Notes: a model not told the origin generated them from the sequence alone. A DNA stretch of 64,000 nt from Pontibacillus litoralis JSM 072002 (GCF_000775615.1 NZ_AVPG01000004.1:62001-126000), one strand, 5' to 3'; counted from the stretch's first letter, positions 9,348-20,721 are shown. Numbers and translations are program-made.

Positions 9348-10220
9348 TTACATAAAATGGTTTGGTATTGATATAGATCGATTCTGTCCTAAACCATCTT
9401 CATTACTTATTGTTGTTGCGCGAATAACGTTACCTCGTAACACTGTAACATAAGGTATAGCATTATGATAAAACATTTGCCCCTCTGCTTCAATTGGTTC
9501 TTGCTCTAAAGGAGGATACAAATTATAATCTGCATCACCATTATATATAAATTCGCCTTTATAAGGGTAAATTCCTGTTACTTTTAACGTTTCGAATGAT
9601 AACGGGTTTTCACCTAATGGCGTAGGCAACGTGCGAATCCCATACATATCAGCTATTTTTTTCCACTCCTGAAAGGCACCATTAGCATCTGGGAACGTAA
9701 AGACTGGAGTTATTGGTATATATGATGGGTGTTGCGCTTGAGCAATCCATTCCCAGGCTTTTTTGTACATTGCCGATTTGTTAGCAATCGTAACTACAAT
9801 GAATGGAACCTTTTTACGTCCATAGAATAGAATAACATTCGGGTTTAGTTTGGTAAGAGAAATGCGAGGTACGAACATATAATCAATCGGTAAGCGATCC
9901 CATTTCGTTTTTGTCGCTCTACTAAACGTTTCTTCCAAGTCGCAATTATGAGTTACAGGGACTTGAATAAGAAGGCATGTACACCCTTTATACATATACC
10001 TTCGGGCAAGCGGGTCTATATAATGGGTTTGATATAAAGGAAATTGTACATCTACATACACTTTCCCAGGACCAATCCAAAATGTAGATGTATTCAATTC
10101 CATAGTCGAACGAACTAGTTTTTTTGGATCACACCATTTACCATCGTGAACCCCCATATGAAAGGAGGACCATGTTCCTTTTGCATAACTAGATGCACGA
10201 TTAATAACATAAGCCTTCAT
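9348..10220 (-). CDS. unrecognised 290-aa protein between aroA and ypiA
   Basis: I do not recognise a family. The protein is soluble and rich in aromatic residues, Pro and Tyr, with no signal peptide, membrane helix or clear nucleotide motif. Features seen are MKAYVINRASSYAKGTWSSF at the start, repeated GDADYNLYPPLEQEP-like polar stretches and a DGLGQNRSISIP end. The ATG has AAAGGCGGG upstream. It is 75 bases after aroA and 19 before ypiA, so it reads as part of the aromatic operon. B. subtilis has no gene at this place. Confidence 0.7.
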   Translation of the reverse strand: MKAYVINRASSYAKGTWSSFHMGVHDGKWCDPKKLVRSTMELNTSTFWIGPGKVYVDVQFPLYQTHYIDPLARRYMYKGCTCLLIQVPVTHNCDLEETFSRATKTKWDRLPIDYMFVPRISLTKLNPNVILFYGRKKVPFIVVTIANKSAMYKKAWEWIAQAQHPSYIPITPVFTFPDANGAFQEWKKIADMYGIRTLPTPLGENPLSFETLKVTGIYPYKGEFIYNGDADYNLYPPLEQEPIEAEGQMFYHNAIPYVTVLRGNVIRATTISNEDGLGQNRSISIPNHFM

Positions 10221-10294
10221 ACTTTTCCCGCCTTTACGGAAATCATTTGTACAACGTATGAAGGCTTTTAATCAGTTATGAATATAAATGAAAC

Positions 10295-11587
10295 TTATTG
10301 GGCCAACTCGTTAAAATCCGTAAAAAATGTAGGATATGATATGTTGATACATTCATGGTTCGTTAACGTAATCGCCTCATTTGTACATAATGAGGCGATG
10401 GCAATCATCATTCCTATTCTATGGTCTTTATACGAATCGTATTCCCCACCGCGCAATAGCGTAGTTTGACCAGTAATCACCATTCCATCCTTCGTTCCTT
10501 TTATAGTTACGCCCATATTGGATAACGTATCCACGACGGCTTGAATGCGATCTGTTTCTTTATATCGAAGTTCTTCTGCATCTTTAATAACTGTAGTTCC
10601 TTCAGCTTGTGAAGCAACTAAGGCTATAATGGGTAATTCATCAATCAATCTCGGAATATCCTCGCCATCAATTGTTATTCCATGTAATCGACTTCCTTGA
10701 ACATGTATATCACCTACTGGTTCATCACCGATATACCTCGTTACATGAACTTCAATCGTGGCGCCCATTCGTTGCAGGACATCGATTACTCCTGTGCGAG
10801 TAGGGTTCAAGCCTATATCTTTCATCGTGATATTACTATCTTGCTTCATCGCGGCAGCACATAAAAAGAATGCGGCTGACGATAGGTCACCTGGCACTTC
10901 TATGTGGATGCCGTGTAACGTTTGATTCCCTTCAATCGCAATCGTATCACCAGTTTTATTTACCGTTGCACCAAAAGCTTTTAGTAACCGTTCTGTATGA
11001 TCTCGCGTTTGCACAGGCTCTATCACTTTCGTTGTCCCCTTAGCGAATAGTCCAGCTAGTAATATCGCAGACTTCACTTGAGCACTATTCACTGGTAACG
11101 TATATTCAATTGCTTGTAACTTCCTACCTCGAACACTTAACGGCAATAATCGTCCTTGGTCATTGCCATCAAAGGTTGCTCCCATTTCTGTTAATGGAAT
11201 CGTAACTCGATCCATCGGCCGCACGGATAAGGATTCATCCCCATACAAACAGTAATGGTGAGGCGTTCCAGCGAGTATGCCCAGCAAAAGTCTCGTTGTT
11301 GTGCCAGAATTGCCGAGATTAATTGGTTCAATTGCTTGCTGTAAACCATACATCCCTTTACCATGAACCGTTACACAAGTCCCACTTTGATTGATTTGTA
11401 TACCCATTTTACGAAAGGCATCAATGGTTGATAAACAATCCTCTCCGGTTAAAAAACCTTCAATTGTAGTCGTTCCGTTCGCTAACGCCGCTAACATAAC
11501 AGAACGGTGAGAAATAGACTTATCTCCTGGTACTGTCATGCTTCCAACTAGAGGATTCTTTTTTTCGCTAATGACTATAGCTTCCAC
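10295..11587 (-). CDS. aroA: 5-enolpyruvylshikimate-3-phosphate synthase
   Basis: 430 aa. AroA joins phosphoenolpyruvate to shikimate-3-phosphate (sixth step of the shikimate pathway). Active-site motifs are DKSISHR (residues 23-29), LGNSGTTTRLLLG (about 92), ELPIIALVAS (about 315), RYKETDRI (about 345) and DHRIGM (about 390). It follows tyrA by 15 bases in the aromatic operon. In B. subtilis the same gene is named aroE. Confidence 0.97.
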   Translation of the reverse strand: MEAIVISEKKNPLVGSMTVPGDKSISHRSVMLAALANGTTTIEGFLTGEDCLSTIDAFRKMGIQINQSGTCVTVHGKGMYGLQQAIEPINLGNSGTTTRLLLGILAGTPHHYCLYGDESLSVRPMDRVTIPLTEMGATFDGNDQGRLLPLSVRGRKLQAIEYTLPVNSAQVKSAILLAGLFAKGTTKVIEPVQTRDHTERLLKAFGATVNKTGDTIAIEGNQTLHGIHIEVPGDLSSAAFFLCAAAMKQDSNITMKDIGLNPTRTGVIDVLQRMGATIEVHVTRYIGDEPVGDIHVQGSRLHGITIDGEDIPRLIDELPIIALVASQAEGTTVIKDAEELRYKETDRIQAVVDTLSNMGVTIKGTKDGMVITGQTTLLRGGEYDSYKDHRIGMMIAIASLCTNEAITLTNHECINISYPTFFTDFNELAQ

Positions 11588-11602
11588 TTACTGTCCCACC
11601 TT

Positions 11603-12706
11603 CTATTCTTGAATCATTACATCGTATCCACTACGTTTCAACACATATTGACATTGATTTTTGTCCGCTTCTGTTTGAAAGCTTAACCGTAGTGCTCCTG
11701 TAATCCCTTCACGAACTTCTAATATTCGTATGTTGACGATACTTATGTTCGCCATTGCAAGTATATGTGTTACTTCTGAGAGCGCACCAGGCTGGTCTTT
11801 GATATCGACAAATACATCGTAAAATGCCGGGATAGCTCCTTTATTTTTTGTAGGTAAATCATCACGAAACACTTTTGCTTCCTTTAAATATTGATGCAAT
11901 TGTTCATGATTGTTTCCTTCCACAAATTGTTTCAATTCGTTCATCTCTTGTATCCAATCATTTAACAACGGTATAATCGATTCTTTGTTTTGAATTAATA
12001 TATCGTTCCACATTTTCGGATGGCTTGAAGCGATTCTCGTTATATCGCGGAAGCCACCTGCAGCAAGTTCATGCGTGAAAGGATAAACTCGCTGCCACTT
12101 TTTTGCTTGGTGGACGAGGGAAGATGCGATTAAATGGGGGAAATGGGAAATAACCCCCGTCATCTGATCATGTTCGCGTTTATCAACCGTAACATAATGA
12201 CTCTTCGTTTCCCGCAAAAGATGCTGTAATTGGGAAACATCTTGCTCCGTGCTTCGTATACCCGGGACGAATAAGTAGTAGGCATTTTCAAATAAATGCG
12301 CTTTAGCAGCGATAATACCTTGTTTATGTGAGCCAGCCATCGGGTGACCTCCCACAAAACGTAACTGCTCGTTCGTCCATTGAGCTGCAGCATCAAGTAT
12401 TGGTTTTTTGACAGATGCTACATCCGTAACGAGTTTCGCTCTATCCAATTGCATCTCATTCATCTCTTGAATCGCTTGAATACATCCTTGTACAGGCATG
12501 GCTAGCATGACAATATCAGCAAGCTGAACCCCTTTATTGAAGCTATCCACCGCTTGATGAATAAATCGATTATGGTATGCATAGTTTCTTGTATCCTGAT
12601 TTTGATCATATCCGATGACGTGTACGTTAGGATGCTTCATCAAATTCAAGGCAATCGATCCGCCAATAAGACCTAAGCCGCTTACTAATATTGTTGTGTT
12701 CATCAT
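11603..12706 (-). CDS. tyrA: prephenate dehydrogenase with C-terminal ACT domain
   Basis: 367 aa. The NAD-binding GLGLIGGS motif is at residues 10-17. The catalytic helical domain (GGHPMAGSHKQGI, VISHFPHLIASSLV, AAGGFRDITRIA) spans to about residue 285, and an ACT domain follows (DVFVDIKDQPGALSEVTHIL), probably for tyrosine feedback. It oxidises prephenate toward tyrosine. The first ATG shares one base with the hisC stop (TAATG), implying coupled translation. Confidence 0.96.
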   Translation of the reverse strand: MMNTTILVSGLGLIGGSIALNLMKHPNVHVIGYDQNQDTRNYAYHNRFIHQAVDSFNKGVQLADIVMLAMPVQGCIQAIQEMNEMQLDRAKLVTDVASVKKPILDAAAQWTNEQLRFVGGHPMAGSHKQGIIAAKAHLFENAYYLFVPGIRSTEQDVSQLQHLLRETKSHYVTVDKREHDQMTGVISHFPHLIASSLVHQAKKWQRVYPFTHELAAGGFRDITRIASSHPKMWNDILIQNKESIIPLLNDWIQEMNELKQFVEGNNHEQLHQYLKEAKVFRDDLPTKNKGAIPAFYDVFVDIKDQPGALSEVTHILAMANISIVNIRILEVREGITGALRLSFQTEADKNQCQYVLKRSGYDVMIQE

Positions 12707-13803
12707 TATACGTGACTATCCTCCAATAATTTTTGCTCCATGACTTGCATGAATTCCTCCATATCCTGTTTGTTACCAATAGTTAGTCGAATGGAGTTCG
12801 GAATTCCAATTGCTTCACCAGAACGAACAATAAAGCCATTTCTTAATAAGTATTCGGCCATCTCATCTCCTGTTATCGGCAAATGAATGAGGATGAAATT
12901 TGTCTGTGTTGGGAAATAACGCAAGCCCTGTCGCTCACAGAACGCGATGACCGCCTGCTTTATTTGCTCTGTTTGCTTAGAAGTTTCTTTTATAAATGCC
13001 TCATCATCTAACGCTAGCATGGCCGCACGATGCGCTATCACTGATGTATTAAAAGGCTCTCGACAAGGTTCTAAACTTTTAATAATCGATTCATGTGCAA
13101 TTGCATACCCTATTCTTAATGCCGCTAATCCATACGCTTTAGAAAACGTTCTCGTAATAATCATGTTTCGGTATGAAGGAAGTGCTTTTAAACTATCCGG
13201 AAACTCCATGTCGGTCACATATTCATAATACGCCTCATCCATGACGACCAACACATCTTCTGGGCATTGCTGCATGAAATGATCCAATTGCTGTTGAGTA
13301 ATAATCGTTCCAGTTGGATTATTCGGATTACATATCCAAACAACTCTCGTATTCTCATCTATTTGATTTAGCATAGCTTGCAAATCATGCGTACCATCAA
13401 CAAGTGGAACTTCCCTCACTTCAGCACCTTCAATTAATGCGTTATGCTTATACTGCGGAAACGTTGGAGTAGCCATTACAGTATTCGTACCTTGTTCGAG
13501 AAATGCTCGACATATAATAAGCATAATTTCATCTGATCCATTCCCAAACATTAGCTGTTCTTCTTTCACTTGCAGTCGCTTTGAAAGCTTCTGTCTTATT
13601 TCCCGTGCGTATCCATCTGGGTACAGTTCTAAGTTGTCCAAGGCATCTTGTAAGCCTTTTTTCACATAGGAAGAACAACCAAACGGATTCTCATTCGAAG
13701 CCAACTTCACGATACGCTCTAAACCAAATGCCTCTTTTACTTCCTCAATCGTTTTACCAGGAACATATGGAGATAAATTAGTTACGATTTGTTTCGTTTT
13801 CAT
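12706..13803 (-). CDS. hisC: histidinol-phosphate / aromatic aminotransferase
   Basis: 365 aa, class I/II PLP aminotransferase. Motifs are LASNENPFG at the N-terminus, CNPNNPTGT near 175, MDEAYYEY near 208, and the PLP lysine in TRTFSKAYGLAALRIGYA near 232. It serves histidine synthesis and, in Bacillus, also Tyr/Phe transamination, which explains its place in the aromatic operon. In B. subtilis trpA precedes hisC; here aroH does. Confidence 0.96.
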   Translation of the reverse strand: MKTKQIVTNLSPYVPGKTIEEVKEAFGLERIVKLASNENPFGCSSYVKKGLQDALDNLELYPDGYAREIRQKLSKRLQVKEEQLMFGNGSDEIMLIICRAFLEQGTNTVMATPTFPQYKHNALIEGAEVREVPLVDGTHDLQAMLNQIDENTRVVWICNPNNPTGTIITQQQLDHFMQQCPEDVLVVMDEAYYEYVTDMEFPDSLKALPSYRNMIITRTFSKAYGLAALRIGYAIAHESIIKSLEPCREPFNTSVIAHRAAMLALDDEAFIKETSKQTEQIKQAVIAFCERQGLRYFPTQTNFILIHLPITGDEMAEYLLRNGFIVRSGEAIGIPNSIRLTIGNKQDMEEFMQVMEQKLLEDSHV

Positions 13804-13817
13804 TGTATTTCCTCCTC

Positions 13818-14183
13818 TTATGATTTCGTTAAATCAGGACGAAGCTTAACTGCTTGATGATGATAAATATGATGCATATCACGTTGGTCGCGGTTCGTAT
13901 TCACATGAATCATCACGCGGATACACATCGGCAAACTGCCAGGAACAGCGATTTCGTTCATACACATTACAGGAACATAAGTCCAACCTTCTAACTTCCT
14001 TAAAGCGCGAGCAGGAAATGTATTATTTACATCTTCCGTAGTGGAAATGAATACAGAAGCTACATCGCTTGCTTTAATTTCATTTTGTTGCACCATTTCT
14101 ACTAACAATTCATACGTATGGTGAAGAATTTCCTCTTCTGTATTCCTAGGTACAGTCGTTGCACCTCGCACACCCCTAATCAT
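13818..14183 (-). CDS. aroH: chorismate mutase AroH type
   Basis: 121 aa, the size of the small trimeric AroH mutase, which rearranges chorismate to prephenate. MIRGVRGATTV, SVFISTTEDVN and the PGSLPMCIRVMIHVNT stretch carry the known active-site Arg, Glu and Cys positions. Its ATG overlaps the aroB stop by four bases (ATGA). hisC follows after 14 bases with no trp genes between. Confidence 0.96.
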   Translation of the reverse strand: MIRGVRGATTVPRNTEEEILHHTYELLVEMVQQNEIKASDVASVFISTTEDVNNTFPARALRKLEGWTYVPVMCMNEIAVPGSLPMCIRVMIHVNTNRDQRDMHHIYHHQAVKLRPDLTKS

Positions 14184-15262
14184 ACTCTGCTCACCTCTTT
14201 CTTATATACCAGCAGTTGCTCTTTGATTTCGTTTACTTTATAGGCAACTGTTGTCGGATCTCCTACTTCGTTTAACGTGACCATCCGAATATCGTGTTGG
14301 TCGTTCTTTTTATCACTCTTCATCCGTTCTACAAGATTGGTTATCTCATAATCATGCAATATGGAAGTCGGATATTGATGCTGTTGAAGCCACTTGCGAT
14401 AACGTTCGATAGGAAACGTTAAAGACGGATGGTGCTGCTGGCTTAAAAATAGGGCAAAGTCAATTCCAATTGCGACTGCTTCTCCGTGACTTAATACATA
14501 TTTCGCTTCTGCTTCTAACGCATGTCCGAGCGTATGACCTAAGTTCAAATAACGCCGAATACCTGCTTCTCGTTCGTCTTGCGCAACAATATTTGCTTTA
14601 ATCTCTATTCCTCGCATGAGCAAGTATTCCAACACGTCGCGTTCCATCGATGGAAAAGCCGGTAACGTAAAGCACCGCTCTAATAACACTTCATCAGCTA
14701 GAAAAGCGTGTTTCACTACTTCAGCCATTCCTGATCGCCATTCTTGATTTGATAATGTCGATAAAGTGTCCGTATCGTAAATGACAGCTTGTGGTTGATG
14801 GAAACACCCTATCATATTTTTTCCGATATGGTGGTTGATAGCTACTTTTCCGCCTACACTGCTATCATGGGCGAGTAACGTTGTTGGTACTTGAATGTAA
14901 TCAATGCCCCGCATATACGTAGCAGCAACAAACCCCGCTAAATCCCCTATAACACCTCCACCTAATGCAACGATTAACGACTGTCGGTTTAGACCATTTT
15001 CCATCGCATAGGTATGACATTGATAAAATACATCAATGTGTTTCGACGATTCACTAGCAGGGACGGTGAATGAACTTACTTGTGATGAGGACGGAAACGA
15101 TTGTAACACCTCTTGTAAGTATAATGGCTCGACGTTCTTGTCCGTAATGATTAAGACACGATCATACTGTTTGTTTAACATAGAACCAACATCAAATCGA
15201 AGCTTGGAACCGATGTAAACAGGGTATTGATGATGTTCCGTTTGTATTCGCAACTCTTTCAT
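14180..15262 (-). CDS. aroB: 3-dehydroquinate synthase
   Basis: 360 aa from the ATG at 15262, which shares a base with the aroC stop (TGATG). A GTG nine bases upstream is a possible alternative start. AroB cyclises DAHP to dehydroquinate using NAD and a metal. Motifs are VALGGGVIGDLAGFVAATYMRGI (NAD site), HDSSVGGKVAINH, and the metal-binding NLGHTLGHALE and HGEAVAIG. An AGGTG stands 7 bases before the ATG. Confidence 0.95.
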   Translation of the reverse strand: MKELRIQTEHHQYPVYIGSKLRFDVGSMLNKQYDRVLIITDKNVEPLYLQEVLQSFPSSSQVSSFTVPASESSKHIDVFYQCHTYAMENGLNRQSLIVALGGGVIGDLAGFVAATYMRGIDYIQVPTTLLAHDSSVGGKVAINHHIGKNMIGCFHQPQAVIYDTDTLSTLSNQEWRSGMAEVVKHAFLADEVLLERCFTLPAFPSMERDVLEYLLMRGIEIKANIVAQDEREAGIRRYLNLGHTLGHALEAEAKYVLSHGEAVAIGIDFALFLSQQHHPSLTFPIERYRKWLQQHQYPTSILHDYEITNLVERMKSDKKNDQHDIRMVTLNEVGDPTTVAYKVNEIKEQLLVYKKEVSRV

Positions 15263-16428
15263 CAAAAGCACCTAATTTCTTCTCGATATGCTGCTATACT
15301 TTCTTGTAGCTTCGTGTATTGATCATGAGGGAATTGCTCCAATAGTGCATTGGCTAACTCCCAAGCAACTACGTGCTCCATTACGACAGCTGCTGCAGGA
15401 ACAGCACAAGCATCTGATCGTTCAATACTTGCTGCGAACGGTTCTTTCGTTTCAATATCCACACTTTGAAGTGGCTTGTATAATGTAGGAATTGGTTTCA
15501 TAACACCTTTGACTATAATCGGCATTCCTGTTGTCATACCACCTTCAAATCCACCTAAATTATTGGACTTACGGTAATATCCTTTTTCTTCTTCCCAAGC
15601 AATTTCATCATGAACGTGACTTCCCTTTAAATGAGCCGCTTCAAAGCCAACACCAAACTCCGCACCCTTAAAGGCATTAATACTCATGATGCTACCGCCA
15701 ATTCTAGCATCTAGCTTCCGGTCGTAATGAACGTAAGAGCCAATCCCGGCAGGCATCCCCTCTACCATTACTTCTACTACTCCACCGATCGAATCTCCTT
15801 CTTTTTTAGCAGAATCGATTGCATCCATCATTTCTTTCTCCGCTATCTTATCCAATGTACGTACAGGTGATTGATTCGATTTCTCGATACGCTCTACCAT
15901 TGATAAAGAAGAGTCATACTGGGCTGTAATTCCTCCTATGGTATGAACGTAGCCAATGATTTCTATTCCTAATCCTTGAAGCAGTTGTTTCGCTACTGCT
16001 CCTGCCGCAACACGGGCCGCTGTTTCACGCGCGGAAGATCGTTCTAATACATTTCGCATATCTCGATGGCCATATTTCAATGCACCATTTAAATCAGCGT
16101 GCCCAGGACGTGGACGACTAATAGTACGTCGCACTTTCTCATCCTCTGCAATCGGATCTTCTCCCATAATATTTGTCCAATGCTTAAAATCGTCATTTTG
16201 AATAATAAGAGAGACTGGAGAACCGAGCGTGTACCCGTGACGTACGCCTCCTGCAATATCGACTAAATCCTTCTCGATTTGCATGCGACGTCCTCTTCCA
16301 TGTCCACCTTGCCTACGAATTAAAGAATCGTTTATTTTCTCTTTATCAAATGGCATTTGTGCCGGCAATCCTTCTACAATGGTCGTCAGTTGTTTCCCAT
16401 GTGACTCCCCAGCTGTTAAGTAACGCAT
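15262..16428 (-). CDS. aroC: chorismate synthase
   Basis: 388 aa. AroC makes chorismate from EPSP with reduced FMN. Signatures are GESHG at the N-terminus, [50 protein letters not shown] (in two parts near 107-140) and the late [17 protein letters not shown]. It is the first gene of the aromatic operon, with GGGAGGAT upstream and a sigma-A-like promoter behind it. Confidence 0.97.
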   Translation of the reverse strand: MRYLTAGESHGKQLTTIVEGLPAQMPFDKEKINDSLIRRQGGHGRGRRMQIEKDLVDIAGGVRHGYTLGSPVSLIIQNDDFKHWTNIMGEDPIAEDEKVRRTISRPRPGHADLNGALKYGHRDMRNVLERSSARETAARVAAGAVAKQLLQGLGIEIIGYVHTIGGITAQYDSSLSMVERIEKSNQSPVRTLDKIAEKEMMDAIDSAKKEGDSIGGVVEVMVEGMPAGIGSYVHYDRKLDARIGGSIMSINAFKGAEFGVGFEAAHLKGSHVHDEIAWEEEKGYYRKSNNLGGFEGGMTTGMPIIVKGVMKPIPTLYKPLQSVDIETKEPFAASIERSDACAVPAAAVVMEHVVAWELANALLEQFPHDQYTKLQESIAAYREEIRCF

Positions 16429-16472
16429 GTGTACAATCCTCCCAAATATGTATCGTTGTTTAGTATTACCTT

Positions 16473-16502
16473 ATCATACCGTTCACGAGCTTTTCCTTTC
16501 AA
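16473..16502 (-). promoter_or_regulatory. candidate sigma-A promoter of the aromatic operon
   Basis: On the - strand TTGAAA (16497-16502) and TATGAT (16473-16478) are separated by 18 bases, 45 bases upstream of the aroC ATG. The short leader shows no run of GAG/UAG triplets, so TRAP control of this transcript is not suggested. Confidence 0.55.
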
Positions 16503-16537
16503 GTTAAAAAAAAGAGAAGAAAGAAAATAAACAAAAA

Positions 16538-17375
<838 letters not shown>

Positions 17376-17449
17376 TTAACTTATCGTAATCAAACTATTC
17401 CTCAATGTAAAGATAAAGAGGTAAAATGACACGAAACCGTACGATAAAA

Positions 17450-17473
17450 AAAACTAGCCCGTGGACTAGTTTT
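17450..17473 (-). terminator. terminator downstream of ndk
   Basis: An 8-bp stem AAAACTAG / CTAGTTTT with an 8-base loop, followed by T-rich sequence on the - strand, lies 13 bases after the ndk stop. Confidence 0.8.
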
Positions 17474-17486
17474 CTAATATATCTAC

Positions 17487-17933
17487 TTAGTAGATCCAAG
17501 TATTGTTTGTTTTTTCATACTCAACTTGTTCTTCTTGATTAAAAAATAATTGAATCTCACGTTCTGCGCTTTCAGGAGCATCTGAACCGTGGACAACATT
17601 TTTTCCTACTGTAAGACCGAAGTCGCCACGAATTGTTCCAGGCATCGCTTCTGCTGGGTTTGTTTTCCCCATCATTTGTCTAGCGGTAGCAATAACATTT
17701 TCCCCTTCCCAAACCATCGCAAATACAGGACCAGAAGTGATAAAATCAACTAATTCACCGAAAAATGGCTTCTCTTTATGCTCGCCATAATGTTTTTCCG
17801 CTAATTCGGTTGGAATCATCATAAGCTTTGCTCCAGCTAGTTTAAAGCCTTTGTTCTCAAAACGAGAAACAATATCGCCTACTAAATTACGTTGTACCCC
17901 ATCTGGTTTTACCATAATAAATGTCTTTTCCAT
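17487..17933 (-). CDS. ndk: nucleoside diphosphate kinase
   Basis: 148 aa from the ATG at 17933, preceded by GGGGTGGAG; the frame is open further upstream, but the family starts at [13 protein letters not shown]. The catalytic phosphohistidine is in [16 protein letters not shown]. It balances NTP pools. It is 92 bases behind hepT; a CcpA-like sequence lies in the gap. Confidence 0.97.
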   Translation of the reverse strand: MEKTFIMVKPDGVQRNLVGDIVSRFENKGFKLAGAKLMMIPTELAEKHYGEHKEKPFFGELVDFITSGPVFAMVWEGENVIATARQMMGKTNPAEAMPGTIRGDFGLTVGKNVVHGSDAPESAEREIQLFFNQEEQVEYEKTNNTWIY

Positions 17934-17961
17934 AATCTCCACCCCTAAAGTATGTCGTTTG

Positions 17962-17975
17962 TGAAAGCGTTTAAA
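17962..17975. promoter_or_regulatory. possible cre (CcpA) site upstream of ndk
   Basis: TGAAAGCGTTTAAA differs at one base from TGWNANCGNTNWCA. It lies between hepT and ndk, 28 bases before the ndk start. A single match to a short degenerate consensus; may be chance. Confidence 0.28.
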
Positions 17976-18025
17976 TATGTTGCCAAAGTTGATTTTATCA
18001 AATAGTAAAAAAATTAGCAAACGGT

Positions 18026-18997
18026 TTATGATTTCCGTTTGCCAATATATTTCGCAATATTGATTAATGTTTGTCTTTCTTTTTGAGATGGTAAAGACTT
18101 TGCTGCTATTAATGCTTTATCTAAATACTTATCGCTTATCGTTAAAGAATAATCAATAGCTCCTGTAGCTTTAATACGCTGAATGATTCGATCCATCTCT
18201 TGTTTCGTTGGTGTATGTGTTTCCAACTTGTATAATTCTTCTCGATACAAGGAAGGGTCATGATCCATAGCGTACAATACAGGTAACGTAATGTTTCCTT
18301 GCATTAAGTCACTACCAGCGGGTTTGCCTAGCTTCGCTTCTGTAGATGTAAAATCTAACACATCGTCTATAATTTGATAAGACATTCCTACATAATAGCC
18401 ATACCAATATAGGGCTCTTTCTACTTCGGGAGTTGCATCTGCAGCCACCGCTCCTAATCTACAGCTCGCTGCAATTAACAAGGCAGTCTTTCGTTGTATT
18501 CTTCGTAAATATGTACGTAACTGTTGTTGAAACTCGTATTTGTCTTTGATTTGTTCAATTTCTCCCACACATAATTCTACAATAGTCTCTGATAAAATTT
18601 GATGTGCTTTAGGGTTTGCTAAATTAGATAAGTATTCTAAAGCTCTTGCAAATATATAGTCTCCTGTATACATTGCAATCCGGTTGTCCCATTTTGCTTT
18701 TATAGTCGGCTGCCCTCTTCGTAATTCTGCATCATCTATAACATCATCATGAACTAATGAAGCTGTGTGAATTAATTCTAATGCTACTGCAACATATTTC
18801 ATTCGCTCTATATCATAGTGGCCAAATTTCCCAGCTAACAACACAAATATAGGACGAATTCGCTTACCTCCAGCCTGAAGTAGTTGTGTAGAAGCTTCCC
18901 TTAAAACAGGGTGATCGGCTTGGATCGTATCGTTTAAGGATTGTTCTATCATTAATATATCGTTTTTTAAAAATGGATACATCTTCGCTAATTTCAT
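18026..18997 (-). CDS. hepT: heptaprenyl diphosphate synthase component II
   Basis: 323 aa, trans-prenyltransferase fold. The two aspartate-rich Mg sites are DDVIDDAEL (first, about residues 83-91) and DDVLDFT (second, about 210). [14 protein letters not shown] is the allylic substrate site. With HepS it makes the C35 side chain of menaquinone-7. It follows menG, in the order hepS-menG-hepT as in B. subtilis. The ATG has AAAGGTGACACGGA upstream. Confidence 0.95.
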   Translation of the reverse strand: MKLAKMYPFLKNDILMIEQSLNDTIQADHPVLREASTQLLQAGGKRIRPIFVLLAGKFGHYDIERMKYVAVALELIHTASLVHDDVIDDAELRRGQPTIKAKWDNRIAMYTGDYIFARALEYLSNLANPKAHQILSETIVELCVGEIEQIKDKYEFQQQLRTYLRRIQRKTALLIAASCRLGAVAADATPEVERALYWYGYYVGMSYQIIDDVLDFTSTEAKLGKPAGSDLMQGNITLPVLYAMDHDPSLYREELYKLETHTPTKQEMDRIIQRIKATGAIDYSLTISDKYLDKALIAAKSLPSQKERQTLINIAKYIGKRKS

Positions 18998-19030
18998 TCC
19001 GTGTCACCTTTAGGTTCAATTTGTTTCACG

Positions 19031-19744
19031 CTATTGTTGAGGCTTTTCCCCCATATGCATGGCTGCTACGCCACCTGTATAGCTTTTCACTTGTACATTC
19101 GTTAAATTCGCTTGTTCAAACAGTGCTTTTAGCTGTTTTTGGTCCGGAAAGTCTTTTGCTGATTCGTAAAGCCACGTGTATTCTTTGTAACTTTTAGCAA
19201 ACAATTTTCCAAACAACGGCATTATATAACGGAAATAAAAATAATAAGCTTGTCGATAACCAAAAGTAGTTGGTTGAGACGTCTCTAAGCAAACTACTTT
19301 CCCTCCTGGTTTTACAACGCGCGCCATTTCTGTTAATACTTTTAAATAATCTGTCACATTTCGAAGCCCAAATCCAATTGTAACAAAGTCAAAGCTGTTA
19401 TCTTCAAATGGTAATTCCATCGCATCACCATGTATAAATTCTGTATTTCGCAAATGCAGATCTTCTTTCTTCTTCCTACCGATAGATAACATATTTTGAC
19501 TAAAATCAAGTCCAACAATATGCCCTTTACTTCCAACTTCATTCGATAACGCAATCGTCCAATCACCTGTACCACAGCATACATCCAAGGCAGTATCCCC
19601 TTGTTGTACGTTCATCCGCTTCATAACATCTTTACGCCATTTTTTATGACGTTGAAACGAAATGATGGAGTTCATCTTATCGTATCGTTGATATACCTTT
19701 TCAAAAACGTGATGTACTTTCTCCGATTTTGATTGTTGTGCCAT
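19031..19744 (-). CDS. menG: demethylmenaquinone methyltransferase
   Basis: 237 aa class I SAM methyltransferase of the UbiE/MenG family. [24 protein letters not shown] (SAM site, about residues 53-63), [10 protein letters not shown] and the C-terminal [12 protein letters not shown] fit the family. It makes the last step of menaquinone synthesis, placed between the two prenyl-chain subunit genes. hepS ends three bases before its start. Confidence 0.96.
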   Translation of the reverse strand: MAQQSKSEKVHHVFEKVYQRYDKMNSIISFQRHKKWRKDVMKRMNVQQGDTALDVCCGTGDWTIALSNEVGSKGHIVGLDFSQNMLSIGRKKKEDLHLRNTEFIHGDAMELPFEDNSFDFVTIGFGLRNVTDYLKVLTEMARVVKPGGKVVCLETSQPTTFGYRQAYYFYFRYIMPLFGKLFAKSYKEYTWLYESAKDFPDQKQLKALFEQANLTNVQVKSYTGGVAAMHMGEKPQQ

Positions 19745-19747
19745 ATG

Positions 19748-20551
19748 TTAACCCTCTTCCAAAGCTTGTTGTTTAAAATGAAACGTTTGATGTAACTGCT
19801 CTTGTATATATCTTTGTATAGGAGCAAAGTTGTATGGAAGTTCTATTATAGAAGCAGATACTTTCTCAAGTTGTTTAATAATGTGGCTTTCAATCATACG
19901 TAGTGACTGAACACCGTTCGCTTTTAGAAAAGTACTGCTATTCAATAACTCCATAAATGGCGCAACTTCTCTCGTTTGATACTTTCGCTGCTCTTGACTT
20001 AGTCGCATCGCTAACAACCAATCTCCCGCGACTTCATTAACGTTTGTCCGTTGTATAAAAGAAGCTACGCGTTGAATAAGCAAGGATTCCACTTTTTTTA
20101 ACGCTTCCATAACTTCTGCAAACGTAGCAAAATCTTGATTATAAATTTTCATTTTCAATTCATTGATTTCTTTAATCGCTGATGCAAGCGTTTGTATCAT
20201 TGGTATATCTTCAAGCTTTGATAATACAAGATAGTACAATCCACTAAAATAATCACCAGCTAAAACAGTTAATTGACGCTTTTTTTCTATTTCATTACTA
20301 TCACTCGCAGATGAAATACTTACACGTTCATGAGTATCTAGTGCGATCTGAACAAGCATTGTCGTTATAATATACTGCTTTTGTTTTTCACGTGGAATGT
20401 CTGATTGTGTAACAAGTGTGGTGAGGAACATAATTTTGTCCTCGCTTATGACAGGGTTTTGAATGAATTTGGCTAAATAAGGATGTCGAATTTGATGCTC
20501 AATCGATGCTTTTATTTCCTTCACTTGAATGTCATTATCTTCCAAAATCAT
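19748..20551 (-). CDS. hepS: heptaprenyl diphosphate synthase component I
   Basis: 267 aa from the ATG at 20551; AAAGGCG is 8 bases upstream, while the start at 20584 lacks a site. This is the non-catalytic, all-helical partner of HepT (LTVLAGDYFSGLYYLVLSKL is the best conserved stretch). It lacks the Asp-rich motifs, as expected for component I. First gene of hepS-menG-hepT, downstream of mtrB. Confidence 0.87.
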   Translation of the reverse strand: MILEDNDIQVKEIKASIEHQIRHPYLAKFIQNPVISEDKIMFLTTLVTQSDIPREKQKQYIITTMLVQIALDTHERVSISSASDSNEIEKKRQLTVLAGDYFSGLYYLVLSKLEDIPMIQTLASAIKEINELKMKIYNQDFATFAEVMEALKKVESLLIQRVASFIQRTNVNEVAGDWLLAMRLSQEQRKYQTREVAPFMELLNSSTFLKANGVQSLRMIESHIIKQLEKVSASIIELPYNFAPIQRYIQEQLHQTFHFKQQALEEG

Positions 20552-20705
20552 CACCTTACGCCTTTCTATGCCGTTAACCAGCAAACTCTTTTCCCATTAT
20601 AGCACATATCTATATGTTGAGATAATAATATGACGTTAGCATGCCCAATCTGTACTAGATAAATCGGTGACGAGTGCAATAGCTAAAACGAATTGAAAAG
20701 AAAAA

Positions 20706-20721
20706 GCAGAGATTACTCTGC
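20706..20721 (-). terminator. terminator overlapping the mtrB stop codon
   Basis: GCAGAG / CTCTGC stem with a 4-base loop, followed by TTTTTC on the - strand. The mtrB stop lies in the loop. Confidence 0.7.

Noticed and set aside
16429-16472. TRAP-binding leader before aroC
   Set aside because: The short leader has no series of GAG/UAG triplets with 2-3 base spacing.
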